A DNA stretch of 64,000 nt, taken from contig NZ_FTOB01000001.1 in the NCBI RefSeq assembly GCF_900156625.1, positions 186,001-250,000 of the forward strand, read 5' to 3'. The notes beneath the pieces were generated by a model, which ran no database searches, was not told the DNA's origin, and saw nothing but the letters and a program-made list of their open reading frames with translations. The position numbers and the translations under genes are program-made. This DNA comes from Zobellia uliginosa. GTDB lineage: Bacteria; Bacteroidota; Bacteroidia; Flavobacteriales; Flavobacteriaceae. Shown here piece after piece: positions 15,506-25,122 of the stretch. Position 1 is the stretch's first letter, and each line of letters starts with the position of its first letter.

Positions 15506-16822
15506 TTACAGATCAAAACCAAGGTTAACCCCTAACTTTTTAGCTATCAATTTATTGATCCGCGTTTTAAGCTCAGGGATGCGTACACTCTCCAAGACAT
15601 TATTGGCAAAGGCATACATTAACAAGGCTCGCGCTTCTTTCTTAGGAATACCACGGGATTGCAAGTAGAACAAAGCGTCTTCATCCAACTGCCCTATGGT
15701 ACAACCGTGGGAGCACTTTACATCGTCGGCAAAAATCTCCAACTGTGGCTTGGTATTGATCGTTGCCTTGTCGCTTACCAAAATATTATTGTTCTGTTGA
15801 AAGGCATTGGTTTTCTGTGCAATCTTATCTACGATGATCTTACCGTTAAAAACCCCTGTGGAATTATCCCCGTAAATACCTTTATAATCTTGGTGACTTT
15901 CGCAATTGGGCTCTATATGGTGTACTAGGGTATGATGGTCAACGTGCTGCTTGTCCCCCAAAATGGTAACCCCTTTCATGGTAGAATCGATATACTCGCC
16001 ATTCTGATAGAAATTGAGGTTATTACGGGTCAATTTGCCCCCAAAAGAAAAGGTGTGCACCTTTACCACGCTCTTGTCTTTTTGATCGATATAGGTATTA
16101 TCTATCAAGGAAGCCGAAGGTGCATCGTTCTGGATTTTATAATAATCGACAATGGCGCTTTTGGCCGCAAAGATCTCGGTAACCGAATTCGTCAAAACTT
16201 CGTTGGAAGTCAAACTCTGGTGACGCTCTATAATTTGAACTTCGGCGTTTTCTTCAGCAATGACCAAGTTTCTAGGCTGTAACAAAAGGGAAGCCTCGTT
16301 ACCTGTGGCGAAATGAATAATTTCGATAGGCTTCTTAGGCATTTTGTTTTTTGGGATGTATATATACGCCCCTTCCCTACTGAAGGCCGTGTTCAAACTT
16401 GTAAGCGATTCGTCTTTAGAGGCTACCTTATTGAAATACACATCGATAACGGGCCTGTACATGGGCTTGGTAAGCGCTGCGCTCATCAGGCAGATATCTA
16501 CCCCATCATGGGTTGTCTCGGAAAGATAAGAGCTGTAAATACCGTCTACAAAGACAATTTTATACGAATCGACTTCGTGTAAAAAGTACTTTTTAACGTT
16601 TTTATACTCAAGGGTATTTTCTTCTCGTGGAAAAATGCTGAAATCTATCTTTTGAAGACTGTTCAAGGAAGTGTACTTCCATGCCTCCTCCTTTTTGCTG
16701 GGGAAGCCTTTGCGTTCAAAATTCTTCATGGCCTCGGTTCGAACGTCGTGCACGGGGTGCTCGATATCTACGTTGTTTTCGAAGGCCATAAAAGATGATA
16801 TCAATTTGTCTTTTAAATCCAT
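15506..16822 (-). CDS. sufD: Fe-S cluster assembly scaffold subunit SufD
   Basis: A 438-aa subunit of the SufBC2D scaffold where iron-sulfur clusters are built. The C-terminal beta-helix core shows the SufB/SufD family segment HHTLVHHIEPNCESHQDYK and the late DVKCSHGCTIGQLDEDALFYL, with the conserved His and Cys region. It lies in the order sufA-B-C-D, 73 bp behind sufC. A terminator follows, ending the first suf transcript. Confidence 0.95.
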   Translation of the reverse strand: MDLKDKLISSFMAFENNVDIEHPVHDVRTEAMKNFERKGFPSKKEEAWKYTSLNSLQKIDFSIFPREENTLEYKNVKKYFLHEVDSYKIVFVDGIYSSYLSETTHDGVDICLMSAALTKPMYRPVIDVYFNKVASKDESLTSLNTAFSREGAYIYIPKNKMPKKPIEIIHFATGNEASLLLQPRNLVIAEENAEVQIIERHQSLTSNEVLTNSVTEIFAAKSAIVDYYKIQNDAPSASLIDNTYIDQKDKSVVKVHTFSFGGKLTRNNLNFYQNGEYIDSTMKGVTILGDKQHVDHHTLVHHIEPNCESHQDYKGIYGDNSTGVFNGKIIVDKIAQKTNAFQQNNNILVSDKATINTKPQLEIFADDVKCSHGCTIGQLDEDALFYLQSRGIPKKEARALLMYAFANNVLESVRIPELKTRINKLIAKKLGVNLGFDL

Positions 16823-16895
16823 ATTTTCTAATATTTAGCAACAAGCACAAAGTATAAAGTCCCTTGTCCTCTTTACTAGGTACTTCCGTACTATT

Positions 16896-17648
16896 TTAAA
16901 CCGCGGCCTCTTGCTTTAACCAATCGTACCCTTTTTCTTCTAGTTCCAATGCCAATTCCTTTCCTCCGGACTTAACAATTTTACCATTGTGCAATACGTG
17001 GACAAAATCGGGAACGATATAATCTAACAAACGCTGGTAGTGCGTAATCACTATTACCGCATTGTCTTTACTCTTTAGCTTGTTCACCCCATTGGCTACA
17101 ATGCGAAGGGCATCGATATCCAAGCCTGAATCGGTCTCATCCAAGATGGCCAATTTAGGCTCTAGCATAGCCATTTGAAATATCTCGTTTCTTTTCTTTT
17201 CCCCTCCGGAAAAACCTTCGTTCAATGAGCGCGACAAGAACTTACGGTCAATTTCCAAAAGCTCCGATTTTTCGCGGATCATCTTCAACATCTCGTTAGC
17301 GGGCATATCGGCAAGACCTTTGGCCTTTCTAGATTCGTTTATGGCGGTTTTCATAAAGTTGGTAACGGAAACCCCTGGAATCTCAACAGGATACTGAAAA
17401 GAAAGGAAAACCCCCTTATGGGCGCGTTCTTCAGGAGAAGTTTCTTCCAAATCCTCACCTTCCAACTGCACGCTGCCTTCGGTTACCTCAAATTCCTCTT
17501 TACCCGCAATAACAGATGCCAAGGTACTTTTTCCGGAACCGTTAGGCCCCATTATGGCATGAACCTCACCGGCTTTCACCTCAAGATTGATCCCCTTTAA
17601 TATTTCTTTGTCCTCTACACGGGCGTGTAAATTTTCTATTTTAAGCAT
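16896..17648 (-). CDS. sufC: Fe-S cluster assembly ATPase SufC
   Basis: ABC-type ATPase of 250 aa that drives shape change in the SufBCD scaffold; it is cytoplasmic and not a transporter. Walker A is GPNGSGKST (34-42), the signature is GFSGGEKKRNE, and Walker B is LAILDETDSGLDID. It sits between sufB (47 bp) and sufD. Confidence 0.97.
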   Translation of the reverse strand: MLKIENLHARVEDKEILKGINLEVKAGEVHAIMGPNGSGKSTLASVIAGKEEFEVTEGSVQLEGEDLEETSPEERAHKGVFLSFQYPVEIPGVSVTNFMKTAINESRKAKGLADMPANEMLKMIREKSELLEIDRKFLSRSLNEGFSGGEKKRNEIFQMAMLEPKLAILDETDSGLDIDALRIVANGVNKLKSKDNAVIVITHYQRLLDYIVPDFVHVLHNGKIVKSGGKELALELEEKGYDWLKQEAAV

Positions 17649-17695
17649 TTTACGAATCTTATTTATTATTCAAATATAAACTGCATTTGGCAAGA

Positions 17696-19141
17696 TTAAC
17701 CTACCGAGCCTTCTAAACTAATTTCCAACAATTTTTGGGCCTCTACGGCAAACTCCATAGGCAACTTGTTCAATACTTCCTTACTGAACCCGTTTACGAT
17801 CAAGGCTATGGCCTTTTCGGTGTTGATTCCCCTTTGGTTACAATAGAAAATCTGGTCTTCACCAATTTTACTAGTGGTCGCCTCGTGCTCTATTTGGGCC
17901 GTCTTATTCTTCACCTCGATATAGGGAAAGGTATGGGCCCCACATTCGTTGCCCATTAAGAGCGAGTCGCATTGTGAAAAGTTTCGCGCATTCTCGGCAC
18001 GGCTGTTCACTTGTACAAGTCCCCTATAACTGTTCTGTGATTTTCCGGCCGATATACCTTTGGAAATAATGGTACTACGGGTATTTTTACCCAAGTGTAT
18101 CATTTTGGTACCGGTATCGGCTTGCTGATAATTATTGGTAACGGCAATGGAGTAGAATTCCCCAATGGAGTTATCGCCTTTCAATATACAAGAAGGATAT
18201 TTCCAGGTAACCGCGGAACCGGTTTCCACCTGTGTCCAAGAAATCTTAGCGTTTTTCTCGCATAGCCCCCTTTTGGTCACAAAGTTATAAACGCCCCCAT
18301 TTCCTTCCTTATTCCCGGGGAACCAATTTTGTACCGTTGAGTATTTTATCTCGGCGTCATCTAGTGCAATAAGCTCTACGACCGCGGCATGCAATTGATT
18401 TTCATCCCTTGACGGTGCCGTACAGCCTTCTAGATAACTCACATAACTTCCTTCATCGGCTATGACCAAGGTTCTTTCGAACTGGCCCGTACCCGCTTGG
18501 TTGATCCTAAAATAGGTAGATAGTTCCATAGGGCAACGTACGCCTTTTGGAATATAACAGAAAGAACCATCTGAAAATACGGCCGAGTTCAAGGCGGCGT
18601 AAAAATTATCTTTCTGAGGGACTACCGAACCAATATATTTTTTGACCAGCTCGGAGTGCTCTTTGATTGCCTCCGATATGGAACAGAAAATTATCCCCTT
18701 TTCGGCCAAGGTCTTTTTAAAGGTAGTGGCCACTGAAACGGAGTCCATAACGATATCCACCGCAACACCCGCCAGTTTCTTTTGTTCGTCGACCGAAATC
18801 CCTAACTTTTTAAAGGTGTCCAACAATTCGGGATCCACCTCGTCCAAACTATCGTATTTGGGCTTTTTATTCGGGGCCGAATAGTATGATATCGCCTGAA
18901 AGTCGGGTTTCGTATAATTGACGTTCGCCCATTCGGGCTCCACCATTTCTTTCCAGTGTTTAAAAGCTTCCAAGCGCCAAAGCGTCATCCATTCGGGCTC
19001 TTCCTTCTTTTTTGAAATGGCGATAACGATCTCTTCACTCAATCCTTTCGGAAAGGTATCGGAATCGATATCCGTATAGAAACCGTACTCGTACTCCTTG
19101 GTTTCAAGTTCTTTTTTTAGTTCTTCTTCTGTATATGCCAT
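17696..19141 (-). CDS. sufB: Fe-S cluster assembly protein SufB
   Basis: The 481-aa catalytic scaffold subunit. Typical SufB features are visible: the [19 protein letters not shown] block, the [26 protein letters not shown] block with a cysteine implicated in cluster assembly, and the C-terminal [21 protein letters not shown]. The length is normal. It is 63 bp behind sufA. Confidence 0.97.
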   Translation of the reverse strand: MAYTEEELKKELETKEYEYGFYTDIDSDTFPKGLSEEIVIAISKKKEEPEWMTLWRLEAFKHWKEMVEPEWANVNYTKPDFQAISYYSAPNKKPKYDSLDEVDPELLDTFKKLGISVDEQKKLAGVAVDIVMDSVSVATTFKKTLAEKGIIFCSISEAIKEHSELVKKYIGSVVPQKDNFYAALNSAVFSDGSFCYIPKGVRCPMELSTYFRINQAGTGQFERTLVIADEGSYVSYLEGCTAPSRDENQLHAAVVELIALDDAEIKYSTVQNWFPGNKEGNGGVYNFVTKRGLCEKNAKISWTQVETGSAVTWKYPSCILKGDNSIGEFYSIAVTNNYQQADTGTKMIHLGKNTRSTIISKGISAGKSQNSYRGLVQVNSRAENARNFSQCDSLLMGNECGAHTFPYIEVKNKTAQIEHEATTSKIGEDQIFYCNQRGINTEKAIALIVNGFSKEVLNKLPMEFAVEAQKLLEISLEGSVG

Positions 19142-19204
19142 CTTTTCCTGTTAACCAATTACCCGGAGTAATTGCATAAATATTTCGTTTTTTTGCTTTT
19201 CGCC

Positions 19205-19534
19205 CTATAACGAAAAACTCTCACCACAGCCGCAAGTACGTTGTGCGTTCGGATTGTTGAAGACAAAGCCTTTTCCGTTGAGTCCGCCCGAATATTCCAA
19301 AGTGGTGCCCACTAAATAGAGAAAACTCTTTTTATCAACGATAATACGTACTTCGTTATCTTCAAAAACCTTGTCGGTCTCCCCCATTTCCTTGTCGAAA
19401 TCGAGTTCATACGATAGGCCACTGCAGCCCCCGCTCTTGACGCCTACGCGAACAAAGTCCTTAGAGGCATCAAAACCTCCTTCGGTCATCAAGTCGATCA
19501 CTTTCTTTTTCGCTGTCTCAGATACTTGAATCAT
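19205..19534 (-). CDS. sufA: HesB/IscA-family iron-sulfur carrier SufA
   Basis: A-type carrier of 109 aa that takes clusters from SufBCD to target enzymes. The three cluster cysteines are C37 (SGGCSGLSY) and C101/C103 in the C-terminal TCGCGESFSL. ATG 19534 (MIQVSE) fits the family start; an ATG two codons earlier is possible. As first gene of the suf operon it follows a good promoter box. Confidence 0.93.
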   Translation of the reverse strand: MIQVSETAKKKVIDLMTEGGFDASKDFVRVGVKSGGCSGLSYELDFDKEMGETDKVFEDNEVRIIVDKKSFLYLVGTTLEYSGGLNGKGFVFNNPNAQRTCGCGESFSL

Positions 19535-19563
19535 AAGCATTTGGATTTAATCTAAATAGTTCA

Positions 19564-19571
19564 CAAATATA
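19564..19571 (-). promoter_or_regulatory. -7 promoter box for sufA
   Basis: TATATTTG on the minus strand matches TAnnTTTG; the -33 region is poor. Confidence 0.5.
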
Positions 19572-19864
19572 CGGTATTAGTAGGGTTTTACCATAAGAAC
19601 TAACATTATTATAACGCATATCTACATAAGCATTTTCTATAGTTGCCTCAAAATTTGCACATTAAGCAAAAGACAGGCTTCCCACTACCAATACACTTAT
19701 TATATTCTATAATAAACAAGATTATTGAAGTATTTTCGAAACTACCATAGCCCAAAACCGTTTTTGCTTTACAATAAAGCATAACGATTCTACCAGACTG
19801 TGCCCAGAAAGATATTTATTGCACGCTATTGCCTTAAAATTAGGTCTATGAAGATTTTCATTCT

Positions 19865-19872
19865 TACTTTTG
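19865..19872 (+). promoter_or_regulatory. -7 promoter box for thiL
   Basis: TACTTTTG ends only 4 bp before the thiL ATG, so the transcript is expected to be leaderless or nearly so. Confidence 0.5.
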
Positions 19873-19876
19873 CAAA

Positions 19877-20926
19877 ATGTTAGAAGATAAAAATCCACAA
19901 CGTACATCTTTGGAAAAATTGGGTGAGTTCGGACTCATTGACCATTTGACCAAAAATTTCGAAATAAAACACAACTCGACCTTAAAAGGGATTGGCGACG
20001 ATGCCGCGGTCTTTGACCATAAGCAGCAGACGGTATTGACCACCGACTTTTTAATTGAAGGCGTACATTTCGACCTGAGTTACATGCCCCTAAAACACTT
20101 GGGCTATAAAGCGGTAATGGTTAACCTTTCCGACGTATACGCCATGAATGCCAAGGCGACCCAAATTACGGTCTCCTTAGCCGTTTCCAACCGTTTTCCG
20201 TTAGAGGCCCTAGAAGAACTCTATGCGGGTATCGCCCTTGCCTCCAAAGTATACAATGTAGACCTCATCGGAGGTGATACGACCACCTCAACTTCGGGCA
20301 TGCTTATCAGCATTACGGCCATAGGCGAGGCTAAAGAAGAGGAAATCACATACCGTAGCGGCGCAAAACCAAACGATCTTCTTGTAGTGAGTGGCGATTT
20401 GGGAGCGGCCTATATGGGACTGCAGGTTTTAGAGCGGGAAAAAGAGGTCTTTAAAGTGAATCCGAACAACCAACCTGACCTTTCGCCCTATTCATACATT
20501 GTAGAACGTCAGCTTAAACCGGAAGCGCGAAAAGATATCGCCGAACTATTGAAGCAACTCGATGTGCTACCGACGGCCATGATAGATATAAGTGACGGAC
20601 TTTCTTCGGAAATTCTCCACCTCTGTAAAAACAGTAAGGTCGGATGCAATCTGTTTGAAGAGAAAATTCCATTAGACCCAACGGTAATAACCACATGTGA
20701 AGAATTTAACATAGATAGCACCATGGTCGCCCTCAGCGGAGGCGAAGACTATGAACTCTTATTTACCATTGCCCAAAACGATTTTGACAAAATTAAAGGA
20801 AATCCCAACCTGACCGTAATCGGACATATGACCGAAGCCAGTGAGGGAGCACACCTGGTTACAAGGGCCAATACCAAAATAGAATTGACCGCCCAAGGCT
20901 GGAATTCGTTCAAATCAAACGATTAA
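19877..20926 (+). CDS. thiL: Thiamine-monophosphate kinase
   Basis: A 349-aa kinase of the PurM/ThiL fold that phosphorylates thiamine monophosphate to the diphosphate, the last step of cofactor synthesis. Visible motifs are KGIGDDAAVFD, LIGGDTTTS, VSGDLGAAYMG and DISDGLSSE, which bind the magnesium-ATP and substrate phosphates. The start ATG directly follows the promoter box. The next gene starts 6 bp after the stop, so the two are co-transcribed. Confidence 0.95.
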   Translation: MLEDKNPQRTSLEKLGEFGLIDHLTKNFEIKHNSTLKGIGDDAAVFDHKQQTVLTTDFLIEGVHFDLSYMPLKHLGYKAVMVNLSDVYAMNAKATQITVSLAVSNRFPLEALEELYAGIALASKVYNVDLIGGDTTTSTSGMLISITAIGEAKEEEITYRSGAKPNDLLVVSGDLGAAYMGLQVLEREKEVFKVNPNNQPDLSPYSYIVERQLKPEARKDIAELLKQLDVLPTAMIDISDGLSSEILHLCKNSKVGCNLFEEKIPLDPTVITTCEEFNIDSTMVALSGGEDYELLFTIAQNDFDKIKGNPNLTVIGHMTEASEGAHLVTRANTKIELTAQGWNSFKSND

Positions 20927-20932
20927 ACCTTT

Positions 20933-21964
20933 ATGAAAAGGCATAAAAGCACTGTAAAATGGGGACTACGGTTTTCTGTTTTCACCCTGGTTCCACTTTT
21001 CTTTTATGCTTGCGCATCGGTACCTAAACTATCGGATGAGACGGAAAGTATGATCAAGGAAGTCATGCACCAACCCGTGCCCGAAATGGTTAAGGGCCAT
21101 ACCGGTTACGCGATTTCGAACGGATGGAAAGTGTGGTACGAAAGAATTCCTCCCCAAACCACCAAGAAGGGGAGCATTATCTTGGTCATGGGGGCGGCCA
21201 ATGACGCATTGAGCTGGCCTTCAGACTTTATCTCGAAATTTAACGATGCCGGTTATGAGGTAATCCGTTACGACCACAGGGGAACAGGACTGACCGAACG
21301 CCTAAAAAAAACGGACAAGCACTACTCCCTTACCGACATGGCCCACGACCCTATCGCCATTCTTGACAGTCTGCATATAGAAAAGGCCCATATTTTAGGG
21401 GTTTCCATGGGAGGTATGATCGCACAGGTGGCCACTATTCAAAATGAAGGACAGTTTGAAACTTTGACTTCCATAATGTCATCGGCCGATCTCTTCGACA
21501 ACTCACTACCCACCCCATCTGCCGAAGTGCTGCCCAAAATGATCAGTGCCGTACTGAAATACGGTATTTTCGGAGGCAAGAAAAGCCAAATAAAACTACA
21601 GTTCGTTCACAAGAAGATTCTAATGGGTGAAGCTACCGGCGATATCGCCAGCCGAGAGCTTGCCGAAGCGGCCTTGTACACCATAAAGAAGCGCAGCGGA
21701 TACCATTTTATCGCGGGCAGGCAACACCAAAAAGCTATTGAAGGCTCCGAATCGAGATACACGCCCTTATCACAACTGAAGATTCCGGTACTGGTCGTCC
21801 ATGGCGAACAAGATCCCGTCATACCTATGGCCCACGGCAAAAAAATGGCTTCGATCATACCAAATGCCGATAGTCTTTGGATTGCGAATATGGGCCACGA
21901 CCTACCAGAAGCAAAAATGGACCTAATATGCGATAAGATTTTAGGAAGAATGGAAAAGAAATAA
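20933..21964 (+). CDS. Alpha/beta-hydrolase lipoprotein
   Basis: A 343-aa hydrolase with a type II-like leader (SVFTLVPLFFYACASV, lipidation at C27 likely). The catalytic triad is readable: Ser158 in GVSMGGMIA, Asp294 in GEQDPVIP and His322 in NMGHDLP. An oxyanion and cap region lies between. It is probably a membrane-anchored periplasmic esterase of unknown substrate. It is coupled to thiL by a 6-bp gap, although no functional link is obvious. Confidence 0.85.
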   Translation: MKRHKSTVKWGLRFSVFTLVPLFFYACASVPKLSDETESMIKEVMHQPVPEMVKGHTGYAISNGWKVWYERIPPQTTKKGSIILVMGAANDALSWPSDFISKFNDAGYEVIRYDHRGTGLTERLKKTDKHYSLTDMAHDPIAILDSLHIEKAHILGVSMGGMIAQVATIQNEGQFETLTSIMSSADLFDNSLPTPSAEVLPKMISAVLKYGIFGGKKSQIKLQFVHKKILMGEATGDIASRELAEAALYTIKKRSGYHFIAGRQHQKAIEGSESRYTPLSQLKIPVLVVHGEQDPVIPMAHGKKMASIIPNADSLWIANMGHDLPEAKMDLICDKILGRMEKK

Positions 21965-22168
21965 TGCGTAATATTCTGACTAACAATAAAATACAAACAG
22001 ATTCCGTACAATATAAAAACAAAAAATTCCCGAAAATAAAGGACATACCTAACTTGTACTGTTGTGGGGCGAACGACAGTGGAGAACGAGGCTGTTTCCT
22101 AAATTTCCGGAAATAAGTTTAAAATCCCGATACCTTTTAAAGCTCAGGATTTCGGTGCCAAAGCATAG

Positions 22169-22387
22169 TTAAGCGGCATGCTCTGCTGCCCTATGTCTTT
22201 TCTGAAATATATTTTCTAAAGTTTTATTGATGTCTTGCAGTTCTGGGGTAAGCGTCGAGAGATTACCACTTACATCCGTTGTTACTTGCTTGCCACAATG
22301 GATACATTTATACTCTTTAATGTGTAGGGTTACTTTCTTAGACACCGTGTAATGATGCCCGAATAAACTGCAAAAAAACTTCTTCAT
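22169..22387 (-). CDS. Small CxxC zinc-ribbon-like protein, DUF1660-like
   Basis: A 72-aa protein starting MKKFFCSLFGHHY, with C-H-H near the N terminus and CIHCGKQ at about 34-40, which together could bind one zinc. The remainder is a charged amphipathic helix ending in an Ala/His tail. It resembles small DUF1660-type proteins, but this is by eye only. Its leader contains a CCCAA-loop hairpin like those of the repeat units. The function is unknown. Confidence 0.65.
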   Translation of the reverse strand: MKKFFCSLFGHHYTVSKKVTLHIKEYKCIHCGKQVTTDVSGNLSTLTPELQDINKTLENIFQKRHRAAEHAA

Positions 22388-22413
22388 GATTTGTAGGTTT
22401 TAAAACGCATCAT

Positions 22414-22430
22414 CGGTTTTTGGGAAACCG
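22414..22430 (-). other. CCCAA-loop hairpin in the CxxC-protein leader
   Basis: On the minus strand, arms CGGTTT and AAACCG (6 bp) close a CCCAA loop 27 nt before the ATG. A second GACCCAAAT stretch lies about 20 nt upstream of it. The loop matches that of the intergenic repeat units. Confidence 0.45.
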
Positions 22431-22535
22431 CTTACTGCAAAAATTTGGGTCTAATATTAAAAGTGTTTCCAATTACTTTATTACATCAACGCGCACCTAT
22501 CTTTTTTTATTGGATGCTATGCTATCATTGCACGA

Positions 22536-22713
22536 TTTTTTCGATGAAATACATTTTTTTCGATAAACGGAGCACTAAAATGGGTGTAGCCATCATTTGT
22601 TATCAAGTGAATTTACGGTATCTTTCCACGATTTTTTCACTAAAAAACCCACATCACGATTTAAGGACTTCCATTCGTCAATTTCGATGAACAACCACCC
22701 TTTTTTCGATGAA
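22536..22713. repeat. Array of five TTTTTTCGATGAA-type motifs
   Basis: Copies at 22536-22548 and 22701-22713 (exact), 22555-22567 (TTTTTTCGATAAA), 22632-22644 (TTTTTTCACTAAA) and 22679-22691 (CAATTTCGATGAA). Spacings are 19, 77, 47 and 22 bp. The last pair includes an inverted TTCGTC. Probably binding sites for a regulator of brnQ or of the divergent small gene. Confidence 0.5.
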
Positions 22714-22767
22714 GTGCCAAGCAAGCAATGGATAGTTAGCCATGAGGCACCTTAATATTTTCGCGCG

Positions 22768-24054
22768 ATGGATCTTATAAAAAAGGAAACCAAAGAGGTT
22801 CTGGTAACCGCATTTGCCCTATTCTCTTTATTCTTTGGGGCGGGCAATCTCATACTACCTCCCTTGCTAGGAAACCAATCGGGCGATCTGTGGTGGCTCG
22901 TTGCCTTGGGTTTTTGTGCCTCGGCCGTACTCATTCCCATTATGGGCATCATGGCACACGCCAAGCTTCAGGGCACCATATTCGATTTTGGCAAGAAAGT
23001 GTCCCCCACCTTTAGCCTTGTCTATTCGTTGTTGATTTACGCCATCTCCATTAGTCTGCCCTCACCTCGAACGGCAGCGGTTACCCATGAAATGGCAATC
23101 GAACCTTTTTTCAACACACCTCCCCTACTCACCAGTATTGTCTATTTCTCCCTAGTATTCGTATTCGTTATCAATCGCTCAAAAATTCTGAATATTCTCG
23201 GGAAGCTTTTAACGCCGGCCATTATCCTTATTTTGTTCCTTATTATAGGTACGGCCATTTTATCCTATGATTTTGCATTTGGTGAAACCGTATTTCAAAA
23301 TCCGTTTTCAGAAGGTATTCTTGAGGGCTATCAGACTTTTGACGCCATAGGTGCGGTAGTAGTGGGCGGCGTGATCATCATTTCGATCAACCTAAGAAAA
23401 AAAGAGGCCTCCTATGAAGAAAAGAAAGTGCTCATCAGGCGCTCAGGCTGGTTGGCAGGCTTAAGCCTCTTTCTAATTTATGCCGGACTCATTGTTACCG
23501 GGGCACTTATGCACGGTGAATTTAGTGCCGATATTTCACGTACCGCCTTATTGGGCGGAATCAGCACCAAAACCTTGGGCGGAACGGCCAATTGGTTTTT
23601 AAGTATTTTGGTCAGTCTTGCCTGCTTTACTACCGCCGTAGGTATAGTAACGGGAACGGCCGATTTTATCAAGTATCGTTTTCACGATTCCCAAGCCGTA
23701 TATTTAGCTACGGCCATACTAGGTTGTATTTTAGGAATAGTGATGGGCCAATTTAATGTGGGCTATATAATTGCGGTAGCCCTGCCTGCCCTTATGTTCA
23801 TCTATCCGATTACTATTGTGCTCATTCTTTTAAATATAGTACCAGATAAATTGGCTTCCAAAAAGGTATTTCGGGCCGTGGTTTTTACCACCATTCTGTT
23901 TAGCGTTCCCGATTTCTTGGGAAGCATTGGCTTTACCGAAGCCTTATCGTACGTACAAAGATTCATTCCTTTGAGCACCTATAGCCTAGGATGGGTATTA
24001 CCGGCAGGGGCTGTTTTTACACTGGTCAATATGCTCGATAAAGAACAGACCTAA
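22768..24054 (+). CDS. brnQ: Branched-chain amino acid transport system II carrier protein
   Basis: A 428-aa inner-membrane protein with about twelve hydrophobic segments. BrnQ/LivII carriers import leucine, isoleucine and valine with sodium or protons. The N-terminal LFFGAGNLILPPLLG and the PSPRTAAVTHEMA stretch are characteristic. The long upstream region with repeated motifs suggests regulation. It is convergent with aqpZ. Confidence 0.92.
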   Translation: MDLIKKETKEVLVTAFALFSLFFGAGNLILPPLLGNQSGDLWWLVALGFCASAVLIPIMGIMAHAKLQGTIFDFGKKVSPTFSLVYSLLIYAISISLPSPRTAAVTHEMAIEPFFNTPPLLTSIVYFSLVFVFVINRSKILNILGKLLTPAIILILFLIIGTAILSYDFAFGETVFQNPFSEGILEGYQTFDAIGAVVVGGVIIISINLRKKEASYEEKKVLIRRSGWLAGLSLFLIYAGLIVTGALMHGEFSADISRTALLGGISTKTLGGTANWFLSILVSLACFTTAVGIVTGTADFIKYRFHDSQAVYLATAILGCILGIVMGQFNVGYIIAVALPALMFIYPITIVLILLNIVPDKLASKKVFRAVVFTTILFSVPDFLGSIGFTEALSYVQRFIPLSTYSLGWVLPAGAVFTLVNMLDKEQT

Positions 24055-24097
24055 AACTACCCCTGCCGGCTTCACCACTTAAACTATTTTCAGTAAG

Positions 24098-24787
24098 CTA
24101 TTCCGCTATCTCTGGGGAAAGCGCTTTGTAAACGAGTCCCGCCAGCACGGCACCAACGATCGGGGCCACCCAAAACAACCACAGTTCACCCAAGGCCCAA
24201 TCGCCCACGAATATCGCCTGGCTCGTACTGCGGGCCGGATTTACCGAAGTATTGGTAACCGGTATACTAATAAGATGGATCAAAGTCAAACAAAGGCCGA
24301 TGGCCAATCCCGCAAAACCTCTTGGGGCCTGTGTATAGGTAGAACCAAGAATTACGAACAAGAAGATAAAGGTCATCACCACCTCGCACACCAAGGCCGC
24401 CATCATACTATAGCCTCCCGGGGAGTGTTCGCCATAACCGTTAGCGGCAAAGCCGCCAAGTTCAAATCCGGGTTGCCCGGAGGCAATAACATACAAGATA
24501 CCTGCCCCGGCGATACCACCCAATACTTGGGCTACGATATAAGGCACCAAATCTTTTATATCGAAACGCCCACCGATCCATAGACCAATCGATACTGCCG
24601 GATTCAAATGGCAGCCCGAAATATGGCCTATGGCATAGGCCATGGTCACCACCGTTAGACCAAATGCGAGGGCCACGCCCACAAAGCCAATTCCCAATTC
24701 AGGAAAACCTGCAGCCAATACTGCGCTTCCACACCCCCCTAGAACCAACCAAAGGGTACCGATAAATTCTGCTACTAATTTCTTCAT
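24098..24787 (-). CDS. aqpZ: Aquaporin Z
   Basis: A 229-aa MIP-family channel in the inner membrane with six membrane segments and both pore motifs: HLNPAVS (Asn62-Ala64) and SVNPARS near residue 182. The small length, the His-containing helix [10 protein letters not shown] and the [10 protein letters not shown] context fit a water-selective AqpZ rather than a glycerol facilitator. It is transcribed alone; the upstream region holds no clear promoter match. Confidence 0.94.
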   Translation of the reverse strand: MKKLVAEFIGTLWLVLGGCGSAVLAAGFPELGIGFVGVALAFGLTVVTMAYAIGHISGCHLNPAVSIGLWIGGRFDIKDLVPYIVAQVLGGIAGAGILYVIASGQPGFELGGFAANGYGEHSPGGYSMMAALVCEVVMTFIFLFVILGSTYTQAPRGFAGLAIGLCLTLIHLISIPVTNTSVNPARSTSQAIFVGDWALGELWLFWVAPIVGAVLAGLVYKALSPEIAE

Positions 24788-24945
24788 TTTGAAATGTTTA
24801 GTTAATGGTTATACATAAGTACAACCCTAAGGTAGCAAAATTTTAAGTTTATTTTTGTAAGTTAAAGATTACTTTTTTGTGAAATGATGTACCTCTCCCT
24901 TCTCAATAGAAACATGGATCATTGACATAAAGGGTTCACCCCTTC

Positions 24946-25113
24946 TTAGTCTTGCCTACTTTTTCTAGAGAAATAGTAAAAGGCGTAGGCCACCAAGACC
25001 AAAACGACAAATGGAAGGTAGGTGCCTATGGTCAAACCTATTTCATAGGCACTATCCGGGGCCGCTTCGATTTTCTTTTCGATTTCAGAAACATCTTGCC
25101 ACAATAGAAACAT
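24946..25113 (-). CDS. Small single-pass membrane protein, 55 aa
   Basis: ATG at 25113 to TAA at 24946. An acidic N-terminal part (DVSEIEKKIEAAPDSAYEIG) leads into one membrane segment (about 28-48, TIGTYLPFVVLVLVAYAFYY) and a short basic tail (SRKSRQD). It starts 9 bp after xth, so it is probably the last gene of that operon. No family is recognised; the codon pattern and topology look genuine. Confidence 0.6.
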   Translation of the reverse strand: MFLLWQDVSEIEKKIEAAPDSAYEIGLTIGTYLPFVVLVLVAYAFYYFSRKSRQD

Positions 25114-25122
25114 AGCCCTACC

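Larger units (their letters stand above)
19541..19876. other. Divergent promoter region of sufA and thiL
   Basis: This 336-bp stretch has no credible gene. It holds TATATTTG on the minus strand (19564-19571, 30 bp before the sufA ATG) and TACTTTTG on the plus strand for thiL. The middle is AT-rich without clear repeats. No iron or Rrf2-type operator could be recognised by eye. Confidence 0.5.
22388..22767. other. Regulatory region between the CxxC protein and brnQ
   Basis: 380 bp without a gene. It contains the minus-strand hairpin at 22414-22430 in the leader of the CxxC gene and a row of TTTTTTCGATGAA-type motifs between 22536 and 22713. The motif closest to brnQ lies 55 bp before its ATG. 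See the separate entries. Confidence 0.6.

Noticed and set aside
22062-22070. Single TGTTGTG near the end of the alpha/beta-hydrolase gene
   Set aside because: It has no partner 21 bp away on either side and no CCCAAA hairpin or terminator follows, so it is not a further repeat unit.
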